Of a stretch of 38,709 nucleotides of DNA, positions 24,977 through 34,562 are shown in pieces. Below the pieces are notes generated by a model. It had not been told where the DNA came from, made no database searches, and was given only the letters and a program-made list of their open reading frames with translations. A program made the translations under genes and the position numbers. Numbering within the stretch: the first letter of the stretch is position 1; each line of letters opens with the position of its first letter. Origin of the DNA: Desulfobacteraceae bacterium (GTDB lineage: Bacteria > Desulfobacterota > Syntrophobacteria > BM002); NCBI GenBank assembly GCA_002899795.1, contig PPDG01000475.1, positions 1 through 38,709 of the forward strand. Reading direction: 5' to 3'.

Positions 24977-27199
24977 ATGGGATTACATCTGAGAAAAATT
25001 CATGACATCAGCCTGAAATGGAAACTACTCATTCCCTTTTTGTTTCTCTCTTTTATAGGGACCACCACCCTTATCCTTTTGGGCCTTACTGCCCAGAGAA
25101 AAATAATCGAGAACCAAGAAAAGAAAAAACTGTCCGACTACTATCAAGCTTTCTCGGACCAGGTAAAAGATCGTGAAAACTCGGCATTGAGTCTGGCCTA
25201 CCAGGTCGCCAAGTCGCCGATAGTGCAAGAGGCATTTGCCCACAAAGATATGAGAGCACTCATTGATTTATTGCGACCCTCTTACGAGGTTCTGAAAGAT
25301 AAGTTTGATGTAAAACAATTTCACTTCCACACTAAACCAGCCACTTCTTTTCTGCGACTTCATCGGATCTATCAATCCGGCGAGGCCATGGCATCCTTTC
25401 GTCACACAATTAATAAGGTTGAGGAGACAGGCCAAGGAATAGCTGGGTTGGAACGAGGTACCACCGGATTCGGGGTTAGGGGCGTGGTGCCAGTCTTCTA
25501 TCAAGATGAATTTGTCGGAACCTTTGAGATCGGGTACTCGGTGGAGCGTCCTTTTTTGGATTCCCTCAAGCGTCGATACGACATGGATCTTGCCCTCCTC
25601 ATTCCAATCCACGGGACTGATGGCTTTTATACACTAACGGCCTCTTCGGCTAGCTTACAAATATCGAGTGACGAGATCTGCGGCAGGGTGTTTCGAACTC
25701 AGAATCCAGAAATATTGATTAGCCCGCCCGATGCTACTGGCTTGGCTGTTTTCCTGGGGCCATTGAAGGATTTTTACAGGAAGAGTATCGGGGTGGTGGA
25801 GATCAGCGTTAACAGATCTGCCACTCTTGCCGAGTTGGCCGAAAACAGAATCGAGATGTTTGCTGTAATGGTGGCAGCCCTGCTGTTCTCATCCATTGTT
25901 ATTGTTTGGGTGGTGACGGTCTTTCTTCGCCCTGTACGTGACATCGTTGCGGCGGCGCGAGAGATAGCTGCGGGCGAACGGGTCCGGGGAATTTCTGTGC
26001 CAGTGCGGGATGAGATCGGCACCCTGGCCAGTTCTCTCAATGACATGCTCGAATCCCTCAACAGGGCAAAGCAAGAGATTCAGGAATACTGCATCACCTT
26101 GGAAGAGAGAGTAGAGGCGAGAACACACGATCTCGTGGAAGAGAAGGAGAAATATGAGGCGCTGGTGGAAAATGCCCCTCTGATTGTCTATCGTATTGAA
26201 CCAGATGGAACTACCGTTTATGTTAACAGGGTTGTTGAGGAAATCCTCGGATACACACCCACAGAGGTAATAGCAGACAGGCAATTCTGGACCAGAATCG
26301 CACATCCGGAGGATCAGCAGAAGGTTACCAAACACCTAAGGGCCTGTCTCGCAGAGGGTAAGGAATTTCTCCTCGAGTACCGAGGCAATCGCCGAGACGG
26401 CCGGGCAGTATTTCTGCTGAACCATGCAATGCCCTTAACTGACCGGGAGGGCAGGGTGCAGGCGGTGGATGGTATCGTGGTAGACGTGAGTGAGAGGAAG
26501 CGGTTACAGGAGCAGATCATTCAAACCGAAGAACTCAAAACTCTAAGCAGTGTTTCTGCTAGGCTGGCACACGAAATCCGCAACCCTCTCACCTCGGCTG
26601 GTGGCTTTGCCCGAAGGTTGCTCAAGGAGATGGATCAGAAAGATGCTCACCGAAGTAAGGTTGAGATTATCGTGAAAGAGGTGGGCCGGTTGGAGCACAT
26701 TCTCAAAATGATTCTCTCCTACATACGCCCCGTCACTCTTGAATTTTCAGACGTTGATCTGAACAAGGTTCTGCAGGAGGCCATCAGCGGTTCCGAGGAT
26801 AAGCTTGGCAGCCAAGGAATCACGCTTGATCTGCAACTGGCAGGGGACCTTCCTGTTATTCGTGCCGACCGCGGCCATTTGCGCAAGGCGCTGGAAACCA
26901 TGCTCAAAAACGCTTGCAGCCATATGCCCGAGCAATCCTGCCTTCGAGTCAGCACGACATACAATGGAGCAGCAGTTGTTCAGCTCTGCTATCCTGCGAT
27001 TCATGTGGCGGACGACGACATGGAGCACTTCTTCTATCCCTTCGTTAGCGACAAACTCGGGGAGGCTGATTTGCAGCTGCCGTTGACCAAGGTGGTGATT
27101 CACAAACATGGAGGTGTTATCAATATAACCCGGGACGAACAGAACCAGGTCGTGATTACCGTCACCTTTTCGTCTATCGGGCATAGGCCCAATGCTTAG
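24977..27199 (+). CDS. Membrane sensor histidine kinase with destroyed ATP-binding G boxes
   Basis: The 740-residue protein has TM1 (about 15-38), a periplasmic double-Cache-like sensor (about 40-290), TM2 (about 297-318), HAMP, a coiled coil, a PAS domain (about 392-515), HisKA with intact HEIRNPLTS (His532), and a HATPase region. In the last, an Asn (KNACSHM) and the F box (FFYPF) remain. Where DxGxGI is expected the sequence reads VADDDME, and where GTGLGL is expected it reads EADLQL. ATP binding is therefore probably lost. The frame is open throughout, so this is a maintained protein, not a simple pseudogene. No response regulator is adjacent. The ATG follows GGCAGGAGA. Confidence 0.85.
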   Translation: MGLHLRKIHDISLKWKLLIPFLFLSFIGTTTLILLGLTAQRKIIENQEKKKLSDYYQAFSDQVKDRENSALSLAYQVAKSPIVQEAFAHKDMRALIDLLRPSYEVLKDKFDVKQFHFHTKPATSFLRLHRIYQSGEAMASFRHTINKVEETGQGIAGLERGTTGFGVRGVVPVFYQDEFVGTFEIGYSVERPFLDSLKRRYDMDLALLIPIHGTDGFYTLTASSASLQISSDEICGRVFRTQNPEILISPPDATGLAVFLGPLKDFYRKSIGVVEISVNRSATLAELAENRIEMFAVMVAALLFSSIVIVWVVTVFLRPVRDIVAAAREIAAGERVRGISVPVRDEIGTLASSLNDMLESLNRAKQEIQEYCITLEERVEARTHDLVEEKEKYEALVENAPLIVYRIEPDGTTVYVNRVVEEILGYTPTEVIADRQFWTRIAHPEDQQKVTKHLRACLAEGKEFLLEYRGNRRDGRAVFLLNHAMPLTDREGRVQAVDGIVVDVSERKRLQEQIIQTEELKTLSSVSARLAHEIRNPLTSAGGFARRLLKEMDQKDAHRSKVEIIVKEVGRLEHILKMILSYIRPVTLEFSDVDLNKVLQEAISGSEDKLGSQGITLDLQLAGDLPVIRADRGHLRKALETMLKNACSHMPEQSCLRVSTTYNGAAVVQLCYPAIHVADDDMEHFFYPFVSDKLGEADLQLPLTKVVIHKHGGVINITRDEQNQVVITVTFSSIGHRPNA

Positions 27200-27222
27200 C
27201 TCCAGACGCGTTGAGCTCTGCG

Positions 27223-27319
27223 CCATTTATTATTTCGCATCTATCATTTCAACAAACTGTCATTATTAGTGTCTCATATAAATGTGCAATGACAGATGTG
27301 AGATGCCAAATGCCAAATA
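27223..27319. repeat. Heptanucleotide arrays after the sensor kinase gene
   Basis: Four units at 27223-27250 (TCATTTC type) and five at 27285-27319 (CCAAATG type, sharing the CCAAATG unit with 14848-14882). Confidence 0.8.
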
Positions 27320-27412
27320 TTCTTAGTGCTTCGGGCCTCGCCACTTGACATCAGGGGGCTTAAGGCCAAGACGATTGCAACTCAATAGACGATAAACTCA
27401 GTGGGGGATAGA

Positions 27413-27886
27413 GTGGCAAGCTCAGATAAGAAGAACAGTTTTAACCAGGAACAGAGGGGGCTAACCAAGCTGCAGAAGGATGGGATCAAAAAGAGGCTTG
27501 CCAATAATCCTGTCGTCGAATTTGTGGGTATCAAGCTCATGGAGGTGGCCCCCGGGCGTTCCAATCTCGTCTTGCCTCATCGGCAGGAGCTGCAAAATTC
27601 CATGGGGGTGTTGCAAGGGGGTATTCTGGGGGTGCTGGCTGATGTGGCTGGTGGTGTTTCTCTCTATTCCGTCCTACCTGATCCAGTGAAGGTAGTTATT
27701 CCCACCATTGAGTTCAAGCTGAATTTTCTACGACCGGCTGGAGGGGAGGATGTCAGAGCTCGTGGCAGGGTGGCGCACCATGGACGGCGGATTGCAGTTT
27801 GTCAAGTGGATCTTAGTACAGAAGGGGAGACCCTGCTGGCTACAGGGCTTTTTACGTATATGATAAGAGAGGTTGAGAAAGCATAG
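27413..27886 (+). CDS. Hotdog-fold thioesterase (PaaI/YdiI-like)
   Basis: The ~157-residue protein matches PaaI-type acyl-CoA thioesterases: N-P-V-V-E-F-V-G-I at the start, the helix motif QNSMGVLQGGILGVLADVAGG with the catalytic acidic residue, then beta strands with EFKLNFLRPA and a GRVAHHGRRIAVCQVDL ending. In the family motif H-G-G the His is Gln here (LQGG), which is tolerated in part of the family. The GTG at 27413 is preferred because GGGGGAT lies 4-10 bases upstream; a GTG at 27401 adds four residues. The acyl substrate is unknown. Confidence 0.82.
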   Translation: MASSDKKNSFNQEQRGLTKLQKDGIKKRLANNPVVEFVGIKLMEVAPGRSNLVLPHRQELQNSMGVLQGGILGVLADVAGGVSLYSVLPDPVKVVIPTIEFKLNFLRPAGGEDVRARGRVAHHGRRIAVCQVDLSTEGETLLATGLFTYMIREVEKA

Positions 27887-27888
27887 GG

Positions 27889-27994
27889 TAGATTGCGGAT
27901 TTCGGATTTCGGATTTTTAGAAAAGCAGGCAGTTGGCAGATTGCAGCGGGCAGGAGGAACTGGGCACGAGGAACTAAACATTAGGCACCAAGGG
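27889..27994. repeat. Long heptanucleotide arrays after the thioesterase gene
   Basis: Four units of CGGATTT type at 27889-27916 start three bases after the stop codon. Ten contiguous units at 27925-27994 mostly end in GCA or GAA (GTTGGCA, TTAGGCA). The register never slips over 70 bases. Confidence 0.88.
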
Positions 27995-28042
27995 CAGAAG
28001 ATTCTTTGTGGGAGAGGCTTTCAGCCGCGATCTTACGATTTC

Positions 28043-28167
28043 AACGATTTACCGTTTACTGCTGACACCTGACACCTGACAACTAGATATTTGATCTCAG
28101 ATTTGAGGTATGCGATTGTCGATAACGATTTGCCGTTTACTGATTACTGTTTACCGTTTACCATATG
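28043..28167. repeat. Heptanucleotide arrays upstream of selB
   Basis: Six units at 28043-28084 (GACACCT type) and eight at 28112-28167 (CCGTTTA type). They lie between the thioesterase gene and the selB ribosome site. Confidence 0.88.
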
Positions 28168-28207
28168 GGGTCATTTCACAACACAGGTCCTCGGGGGGAC
28201 TGCATTC

Positions 28208-30130
28208 ATGAAACAAATCATCCTGGGTACGGCTGGGCATATAGATCACGGGAAGACCACCTTGATCAAAGCTCTCACCGGCATTGACCCCGACCGTCTC
28301 AAGGAGGAAAAAGAGCGAGGCATCACCATCGAGCTTGGTTTTGCTCACCTCGAGCTCCCCAATGGGCAGGAGTTGGGGATCGTTGATGTGCCGGGACACG
28401 AGAAGTTCGTGCGGCACATGGTGGCAGGGGCAACAGGGGTCGATCTGGTAGCGCTGGTCGTGGCCGCTGATGAAGGAGTGATGCCTCAGACACGAGAGCA
28501 CCTCGAAATCTGCGAACTTCTCAAGGTCAAACAGGGAATTGTGATACTTACCAAGACTGATCTGGTGGAAGACGCGGACTGGCTGGAACTGGTGAGAGAA
28601 GACATTCAAGATTTCTTGCAGGGAACGTTTCTTGCCTCTGCGCCAATAATTTCGGTTTCGGCAGTGACCGGTGACGGTTTAGAGTCGTTACTAAACAATT
28701 TGCAGAGTCTTTGTGATTCGGTGGAAGCCCGATCGAGCAGTGGAGATTTTCGTCTGGCTGTGGATCGGGTGTTCACCATGAAGGGATTCGGAACGGTGGT
28801 CACCGGTACCGCCATTTCCGGGAAGGTCAAGATTGGGGACACCCTGTTTGTCTATCCTCAGCTGCTCAAAACCAAGGTGCGTGGTACTCAAGTCCATAAT
28901 CGGGAAGTAAGTGAGGCCGTCAGTGGGCAGCGTACGGCCATCAACCTTCAAGGCCTGGAAAAAGCTGCCCTTGAGCGGGGCAATGTGTTGGCGACCCCGG
29001 AAAGCCTGATTGCCTCGTTCATGGTGGATGTACGCTTGCAACATCTGGAGACCGCGCCACGGGTTTTGAAAAACCGGGCAAAAGTCCGTCTCCACACCGG
29101 CACCAATGAGGAACTGGGCACCCTGATACTCCTGGACGCTGATGAGCTCAAGCCCGGAGCCAGTGGTTATGCCCAGGTGCGTATGGACAAGCCGGTGGTG
29201 GTCCGCAGTGGGGACCGTTTTGTCCTGCGAAGCTACTCGCCAATGCGTACCATCGGTGGTGGGCAAATACTGCATCCGGCTCCGAAAAAGAGAAAACGGA
29301 TGGTTGCTGACACCCTGGAGTCTCTGGCCATCTTAGAAAAGGGTGAATCCGGTAAAATGGCGGAACTCTACCTTAGAGACGCAGGACTTGCCGGCATCGG
29401 GGAAAGGGAGCTGAGCATTCTTGCCAATATTACAGAAAAGCAACTCCGTCGTTTGCTTCAAGAGCTGATGAGCCGCGGTGAGGTAATCCAGTTCGATCGG
29501 GAGACTGCTAGATTTGTGCATAGGGACGTGTTCAACAAACTCACCGAGCTGCTGTTGGGCCAGCTTGATGAGTTCCATCGGCGGGAACCTTTGCGGTCAG
29601 GCATTAATAAGGAAGAGCTCTTTGGCCGGCTGCCCCGCGGAGTGGACGGCAAACTTTTCAACGAACTCATTCAGCGACTGGTGCGCCAGGATGAACTTGT
29701 TCAAGAAAAAGATCTCGTGCGGCTCTCTGCTCACCAGGTGGCCCTTGCGGGGAAGCAAGAAGAGGTAAGAGAAAAGCTTGAGGCGATCTACCAGCGGGCA
29801 GGGCTGCAACCTCCCTTTTTCCGAGAGGTGGCCCAGTCGCTTGGGGTCTCGGATGGAGAAGCGCGGCAAATTCTTCATTGGATGTTACAACAAGGGTTGT
29901 TGGTCAAAGTCAAGGAGGATATGTACTTCCACCACGCAGCCTTGGATGACCTCAAAAAACGATTGTTGGACTTGTTCCAACAGCAGGAAGAGATCACAAC
30001 TCCTCAGTTTAAAGAGCTTACCCAGACCAGCCGCAAATACACCATACCACTACTGGAATTTTTGGACGGTGTGCGCTTTACCATCAGAGTAGGGGATGTG
30101 CGCCGCTTGAGGCAAAAAGGGAAAACGTAG
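28208..30130 (+). CDS. selB: Selenocysteine-specific elongation factor SelB
   Basis: The 640-residue GTPase carries selenocysteinyl-tRNA to the ribosome at UGA codons with a SECIS hairpin. The G domain has [13 protein letters not shown] (G1), [10 protein letters not shown] (G2), DVPGHEKF at 60 (G3) and TKTD at 115-118 (G4). EF-Tu-like domains II and III follow, with [14 protein letters not shown]. The C-terminal ~250 residues are the winged-helix mRNA-binding domains, of normal length. The ATG at 28208 has a GGGGGG-rich ribosome site at 28192-28197. An earlier start at 28091 would translate a repeat array. selA, selC, selD and selenoprotein genes are not in the window. Confidence 0.95.
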   Translation: MKQIILGTAGHIDHGKTTLIKALTGIDPDRLKEEKERGITIELGFAHLELPNGQELGIVDVPGHEKFVRHMVAGATGVDLVALVVAADEGVMPQTREHLEICELLKVKQGIVILTKTDLVEDADWLELVREDIQDFLQGTFLASAPIISVSAVTGDGLESLLNNLQSLCDSVEARSSSGDFRLAVDRVFTMKGFGTVVTGTAISGKVKIGDTLFVYPQLLKTKVRGTQVHNREVSEAVSGQRTAINLQGLEKAALERGNVLATPESLIASFMVDVRLQHLETAPRVLKNRAKVRLHTGTNEELGTLILLDADELKPGASGYAQVRMDKPVVVRSGDRFVLRSYSPMRTIGGGQILHPAPKKRKRMVADTLESLAILEKGESGKMAELYLRDAGLAGIGERELSILANITEKQLRRLLQELMSRGEVIQFDRETARFVHRDVFNKLTELLLGQLDEFHRREPLRSGINKEELFGRLPRGVDGKLFNELIQRLVRQDELVQEKDLVRLSAHQVALAGKQEEVREKLEAIYQRAGLQPPFFREVAQSLGVSDGEARQILHWMLQQGLLVKVKEDMYFHHAALDDLKKRLLDLFQQQEEITTPQFKELTQTSRKYTIPLLEFLDGVRFTIRVGDVRRLRQKGKT

Positions 30131-30132
30131 AA

Positions 30133-30167
30133 CGCATAGCGCCAGGCACAGAGCGGATTGCGCAGTA
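30133..30167. repeat. Heptanucleotide array after selB
   Basis: Five units beginning with C (CGCATAG, CGGATTG types) start four bases after the selB stop codon region. Confidence 0.7.
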
Positions 30168-30299
30168 GGAAGTTGGTGCTCATGAAAATATATTAAACAT
30201 TTAACAATTATAGATAAATTTAGATTTTGTTAGAAATAACTTTAAGTTTATAATTTGTCTTTCAAAGGCTTCATCTGGACCTGGAACATCGCAGGTGAG

Positions 30300-30318
30300 A
30301 CTACTATTTTTGAGTAGT
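30300..30318. terminator. Possible bidirectional terminator between selB and pyrD
   Basis: ACTACT and AGTAGT pair around ATTTTTG. The stem is only 6 bases and lacks a proper T run outside the loop, so support is weak. Confidence 0.3.
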
Positions 30319-30321
30319 TCA

Positions 30322-30349
30322 TAGTACCCAGTGCCTACTGCTTACTCCC
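30322..30349. repeat. Heptanucleotide array running over the pyrD stop codon
   Basis: Four units of the TAGTACC/TACTCCC type. The last two overlap the final codons of pyrD on the minus strand. Confidence 0.65.
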
Positions 30350-31295
30350 CTATGCCCACTGGCCCCCTGGGGACTTCTAGGGTGCCAATTATCTCATTGA
30401 TATCTGCAAGGCCCTGTTGGCGGAGGTAGTCTTCCAGACCGTCGATTATCTCCAGGGTGACGCCTGGATTGACGAAGTTGGCGGTGCCTACCTGGACAGC
30501 CTGGGCACCTACTATCAGGAACTCCAGGGCGTCTTCCGTGGAGACAATTCCTCCCAAGCCGATTACCGGCACCCTGCTCGCCTGTACAACTTGCCACACC
30601 ATTCTTAAGGCAATGGGCTTGATGGCCGGTCCAGACAGTCCACCGACCACGTTTGCCAACCGGGGCTGGCGGGTCTGTACATCAACTGCCATACCGGCAA
30701 CGGTATTGATAAGTGACAAGATGTCGGTACCCGCATCCTCGACAGCCTTGGCAATAACGGTGATGTCAGTCACGTTGGGGGTGAGTTTGGTGATGACCGG
30801 GAGGTTGGTTTTCGACCTTACTGCCGATACCACCTGGAAAGCCATTTCTGGGTCAGAGCCGAACGTCATTCCGCCCGCCTTAACATTCGGACAGGAAATA
30901 TTAATCTCTAGCCCATCGATGCCCTCCTGACCGTCCAGTGCCGTAGCCAACTCCCGGTACTCTTCCACTGTATTGCCGAAAAGATTAACAATTACAGGGA
31001 CGGACAGCGGCCTCAGCCAAGGGAGTTTCTCCTCCAAGAAAGCGCGAAGGCCCACATTCTGCAAACCGATGGAATTGAGCATGCCACCGCACGTCTCCCA
31101 GATGCGGGGAGGAGGATTGCCGGAGCGGGGCTCCAGGGAAATTCCTTTTACCACTACTGCACCCAAGCGCTCAGGAGGAACCAGTTCAGCATACTCCTGC
31201 CCATAGCCGAATGTGCCCGATGCCACCATCACCGGGTTTTTCAACTTCAGCGGTCCAAGCTCTACTGCTAGACTAATTGGGCTATCATTTGCCAT
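30342..31295 (-). CDS. pyrD: Dihydroorotate dehydrogenase, catalytic subunit (class 1B) PyrD
   Basis: The 317-residue FMN enzyme oxidises dihydroorotate to orotate in pyrimidine synthesis. The class 1 signature is clear: [13 protein letters not shown] near the start, [26 protein letters not shown] with catalytic Cys at about 135, and the FMN-binding GGI and VQVGTANF blocks near the C terminus. A Cys base rather than Ser assigns it to class 1. The PyrK gene upstream marks class 1B, which passes electrons to NAD. It is the last gene of the minus-strand series. Confidence 0.96.
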   Translation of the reverse strand: MANDSPISLAVELGPLKLKNPVMVASGTFGYGQEYAELVPPERLGAVVVKGISLEPRSGNPPPRIWETCGGMLNSIGLQNVGLRAFLEEKLPWLRPLSVPVIVNLFGNTVEEYRELATALDGQEGIDGLEINISCPNVKAGGMTFGSDPEMAFQVVSAVRSKTNLPVITKLTPNVTDITVIAKAVEDAGTDILSLINTVAGMAVDVQTRQPRLANVVGGLSGPAIKPIALRMVWQVVQASRVPVIGLGGIVSTEDALEFLIVGAQAVQVGTANFVNPGVTLEIIDGLEDYLRQQGLADINEIIGTLEVPRGPVGIGE

Positions 31296-31400
31296 TAGAT
31301 CAAACCCGCAATGGGTAAATCATAAGCTGCAGGGGATAAGCGCGAAAAGAATACAGAGCAATAAACTTAAGAAACACAATAGTTTTTCCAGCCATGCTCA

Positions 31401-31445
31401 CTTTTATTGCTTTTCTAGTCTTTGTAGCTTTTGTATCCTTTATGA
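31401..31445. repeat. Nonanucleotide array between pyrD and pyrK
   Basis: Five 9-base units (CTTTTCTAG and CTTTTGTAT are two) lie in the 234-base gap. This separates two genes that are usually adjacent or overlapping. Confidence 0.75.
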
Positions 31446-31529
31446 CGCTTAAGTCCCCTATTGCCATAGGTACATATTTCCCAATACTCAGTTTAAATGA
31501 CTGCACGCTGCCAACTGTCAGCTGGAGGA

Positions 31530-32342
31530 TTAATCCCAGACTATCTCCTCTCCGTCAAATACCGGTCCATGCTGGCACACATTTGCATAGTGGGGATCCT
31601 GAGCACCTTCTGGCGGGCGACATCTGAGCGAACAACTCAGGCAAGCCCCGACACCACATCCCATTAAGGCCTCCATAGAAAGCTGAGATGGGATACTTAA
31701 CCGGGCAGCCATCTCTGCCACCAGTCGCTGCATGGGATAGGGACCGCAGGAATACATTACTTTCGGCAATTCATCCTGTTGGGACAGCCACTGTTCCAGG
31801 TGGCCGGTGACCAGTCCTTGCAATCCTTCACCGCCGTCTTCGGTGACAAGTTGCACTGCAAAGCCCAGGTCCTGGAAATGCTTGACACAGACAAGATCGG
31901 CAGCGGTTTTGCCGCCGAACCACAAGACGAAAGGACCTCTGAAACCTGAGCTGACCAGGGTTTCTGCCAAATGAGGTAGAGGAGCAATGCCAATTCCCCC
32001 CGCAACCATGAGAACTAATCCATCCTGCTCCGGCGCTTGGAAGCCGCTACCCAGAGGTCCGAGGAGGTTCAATGATGCGGCTGCTTGCATATCGGCAAGC
32101 AGCCGGGTACCGCGTCCGACTACTCGATAGAGCATCTCGAACGAGGTAGGGGGATCGTTATGGTGGATCCGGTGCACGGCAAATGGTCTTCGCAGCAAGG
32201 GATCGAAGCCCTCCTGCACTCTTACCATCAGAAACTGCCCTGGCTGGATACGAGCTGCGATTTCAGGACACAGAAGACCCATATGGTAGAGTTCGGGACT
32301 CACACGATCGTTAAACAGTATCTCAGCGTTTCTTAGCAGCAA
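31530..32342 (-). CDS. pyrK: Dihydroorotate dehydrogenase electron-transfer subunit PyrK
   Basis: The ~270-residue subunit moves electrons from the PyrD FMN to NAD through FAD and a [2Fe-2S] cluster. The FAD domain shows R-R-P-F-A-V-H-R; GPLGSGF and MVAGGIGIAPLPHLAETL mark the nucleotide-binding region. CGPYPMQRLVA and the cluster motif C-G-V-G-A-C-L-S-C near the C terminus are typical. No ATG fits. A TTG at 32342 preceded by AGGAG 10 bases upstream is chosen; a TTG at 32375 would add 11 residues. Separation from pyrD by a repeat-filled gap is unusual. Confidence 0.92.
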   Translation of the reverse strand: MLLRNAEILFNDRVSPELYHMGLLCPEIAARIQPGQFLMVRVQEGFDPLLRRPFAVHRIHHNDPPTSFEMLYRVVGRGTRLLADMQAAASLNLLGPLGSGFQAPEQDGLVLMVAGGIGIAPLPHLAETLVSSGFRGPFVLWFGGKTAADLVCVKHFQDLGFAVQLVTEDGGEGLQGLVTGHLEQWLSQQDELPKVMYSCGPYPMQRLVAEMAARLSIPSQLSMEALMGCGVGACLSCSLRCRPPEGAQDPHYANVCQHGPVFDGEEIVWD

Positions 32343-32373
32343 CTTACTATTACTCCTGAAAATGCTCCCTATC

Positions 32374-32409
32374 AATTACCACAAAAAACAGCAAGATCAC
32401 AAAGAGAAG
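32374..32409. repeat. Nonanucleotide array upstream of pyrK
   Basis: Four 9-base units of the CAAGATCAC/AAAGAGAAG type. A second 9-base array follows at 32442-32477. Confidence 0.5.
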
Positions 32410-32441
32410 AGATTTAAATTGTATCCTGTGACCGGTCGTAA

Positions 32442-32477
32442 GCTTTATTATTTTATCCTGCTTTGTTACCTCTGTGG
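32442..32477. repeat. Nonanucleotide array at the 3' end of pgeF
   Basis: Four 9-base units (GCTTTATTA, GCTTTGTTA types) run across the pgeF stop codon at 32466-32468. Confidence 0.55.
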
Positions 32478-33302
32478 AATTTTTTCTAAGTCCTTGATGC
32501 CGATGACCACTGCAAAGCGGCCGGTTTCGCCTTCACCGCGGTAGGAATAGAAAACCTCAGGATGGCACTTGGTACAAAGCCCGGAAACTTCAATATGTTC
32601 CCTGAGTAAACCGGCTTCCATAAGTTGATACTGGCTGATGGCCCAGAAATCGAAGTAATTTTCCTGTGTCTGAAACCGAGAAAAACTAAGCGGAAGTTCC
32701 TGTCGCCAGTTACGAAACTCACCACAGCAGGGCCCCAGCGAGGGGCCTATTCCGGCAAAAATGTCTTGGGGCTCGCAGCTAAAGTGAGCTTGCATCAGAT
32801 GGACAGCATTGCCCGCAATGTTCTTAACACTACCGCGCCAGCCCGCGTGTATGATGGCAACCACTTTTTTCTCAGGATCGTAAAGCAAGATTGCCTGGCA
32901 GTCAGCGACTTTTATCATCATGAGAAGGCCGGATAATTGAGTAATGAAACCGTCTTTGCCCTGCAGGGGATATGGAATTGTAGGGTCAAGGCGCGGGTGC
33001 TCACGCAGAACCACGATGTCGCTGCTGTGGCTCTGTCGGGCGTAGATAAGGGAAGAACAATCAGTAGCAGCTCGCACCAGGCGTAAGTTCTCTCGAACCT
33101 TGCCGGCCTCGTCTCCGGTGTCGTAACTTACGTTAAGACTGGCAAAAGGCGGTGAACTCACCCCTCCCATACGGGTAAGAATGAGGTGTTCTAATTCTTG
33201 AAACTCGCTTAACCGATGAAATGTGTAATAGGGGATGGAATTTTCTACGTGAGGTTGAAGAGTTTCTGAGCCAGGGAGCACAGTGATGGCTGATGTGGCC
33301 AT
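32466..33302 (-). CDS. pgeF: Peptidoglycan editing factor PgeF (YfiH/laccase-domain, DUF152)
   Basis: The 278-residue protein has the family motifs LTRMGGVSSPPFASLNVS..GD, the metal-binding histidine of Y-A-R-Q-S-H-S-S-D, V-A-D-C-Q-A-I, HAGWRGS, and IGPSLGPCCGEF. Family members correct wrongly incorporated residues in peptidoglycan precursors in some bacteria. Others act as purine nucleoside deaminases/phosphorylases (LACC1-like). The choice here is open. The ATG lies five bases after the end of the MBL-hydrolase gene, so they are probably co-transcribed. Confidence 0.9.
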   Translation of the reverse strand: MATSAITVLPGSETLQPHVENSIPYYTFHRLSEFQELEHLILTRMGGVSSPPFASLNVSYDTGDEAGKVRENLRLVRAATDCSSLIYARQSHSSDIVVLREHPRLDPTIPYPLQGKDGFITQLSGLLMMIKVADCQAILLYDPEKKVVAIIHAGWRGSVKNIAGNAVHLMQAHFSCEPQDIFAGIGPSLGPCCGEFRNWRQELPLSFSRFQTQENYFDFWAISQYQLMEAGLLREHIEVSGLCTKCHPEVFYSYRGEGETGRFAVVIGIKDLEKIPQR

Positions 33303-33306
33303 GGAA

Positions 33307-34257
33307 CTAGATTTCCATTTCCAGACCCTCCCGGGCCATGATGATTTCCAGGTTGCGATTGCCCTTAATCATCTCGTAGTAACGAATGGTCTTGTCGTAA
33401 ATCTCTTGAAGCTTTTCATCGTTGTAGGAGGGCTCATGATGGAAAAGAATCAACCGCTTGATATTGGCCTTGAGAGCGATATCAACTCCCACCATGGAGG
33501 AACTGTGGCCCCAACCTTCTTTTTCCATGGCGTCCTCAAGGCTGAATTGGGCATCAAATACCAGAGCCTCACTATTGGCATAGAAGGAGATGTATTCGCC
33601 CATTACCTGAGGGCTGAGGTCTTTGTATTCAGCGTCGGTGGCGTAGACAAAAGCACGGCCGTTTTTCTCGATCCTGTAAGAGAATGAGCCGCCAGGGTGT
33701 CGCAGTGGCATGCTATTGACCGTAAATTCGCCAATGGTCATCTCATTGTCTTCTTTAAGCTGGACAAACTGAACATCAGCAGACATGGCTTCCAGGCTCA
33801 CCGGGAAGTGGTCAGGGTGATGCTGGTCCTGAAAACGTTCCTTGATTCGGGGGTGGCGGCCATAAATAAGAACCTGATTGCCAGCTGCATATGCGGGTGT
33901 GAAAAAAGGGAAGCCCATTATGTGGTCCCAATGGGTATGGCTTATCAAGAGGTGGACCGTTCCTTTGCCCTTACCGCAGGGTCCCTGCATGAGTTCTATT
34001 CCAAGTTGTCGGATGCCGGAGCCGGCGTCAAGTATTATTTTGGTGTTGTCACCGCAGACTTCCACGCAAGAAGTGTTGCCGCCGGTGGTGGTTCGTTGAT
34101 AGAAGGGTAGGGCTCTAACGTAGTTTTCTATCGCCTCGATATCATCCAGGTCCACACCACTGGCGCCGCCCAAAGCCTGTACGATTTTATTCTCGATTTC
34201 GGTTGGAGGGATGGGTGCTGGAAGCGATCCCCGCACACCCCAGAACTTCACTTTCAT
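33307..34257 (-). CDS. MBL-fold metallo-hydrolase
   Basis: The 316-residue protein shows the metallo-beta-lactamase metal-binding motif HTHWDH, the earlier G-G-N-T-S-C-V-E strand, an H-P-G-G-S-F segment, the bridging Asp in YATDAEYKD, and a downstream WGHSS and FHHEPS. The start MKVKFWGVRGSLPAP is typical of a group annotated as cyclic-nucleotide phosphodiesterase- or RNase Z-like MBL proteins. The substrate is not predictable. It precedes pgeF by four bases. The 305 bases upstream (34258-34562) hold no supported gene. Confidence 0.87.
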   Translation of the reverse strand: MKVKFWGVRGSLPAPIPPTEIENKIVQALGGASGVDLDDIEAIENYVRALPFYQRTTTGGNTSCVEVCGDNTKIILDAGSGIRQLGIELMQGPCGKGKGTVHLLISHTHWDHIMGFPFFTPAYAAGNQVLIYGRHPRIKERFQDQHHPDHFPVSLEAMSADVQFVQLKEDNEMTIGEFTVNSMPLRHPGGSFSYRIEKNGRAFVYATDAEYKDLSPQVMGEYISFYANSEALVFDAQFSLEDAMEKEGWGHSSSMVGVDIALKANIKRLILFHHEPSYNDEKLQEIYDKTIRYYEMIKGNRNLEIIMAREGLEMEI

Positions 34258-34562
34258 AAGAACCCCGCTGTAACCGTGGAAGAATATTTCTTTTTTACCC
34301 TCCGGCTTTCAAGGTGCTGTAGTCTATCACAAAATTTTTTTCCGAATCAATTCAAAAAAGCAGAGCTTCCAATCACCCCGCCCCTCGTCAGACTCTTGCG
34401 GCGGGACAAGCTCATAGCATGCAAGTCGTGTTCCATGATGGTGATTGTGGCCATGGAGGGCGTATAGTGGTTTCCGCATGCTACATGGTCGGAGTGTGGC
34501 GTCTGTGTTTGTGGTGAATTTTGCGCCAAAGGCAATGTGATGTGCCAGAGGTTGACTTCTTG
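34258..34562. other. Gap upstream of the MBL-hydrolase gene
   Basis: No gene is convincing. TAGCATGC (34415-34422) and GCATGCTA (34476-34483) form an 8-base inverted repeat 53 bases apart, of unknown meaning. Confidence 0.35.

Noticed and set aside
34347..34535. A 62-codon minus-strand frame upstream of the MBL gene
   Set aside because: No ribosome site, unusual composition and no recognisable feature.
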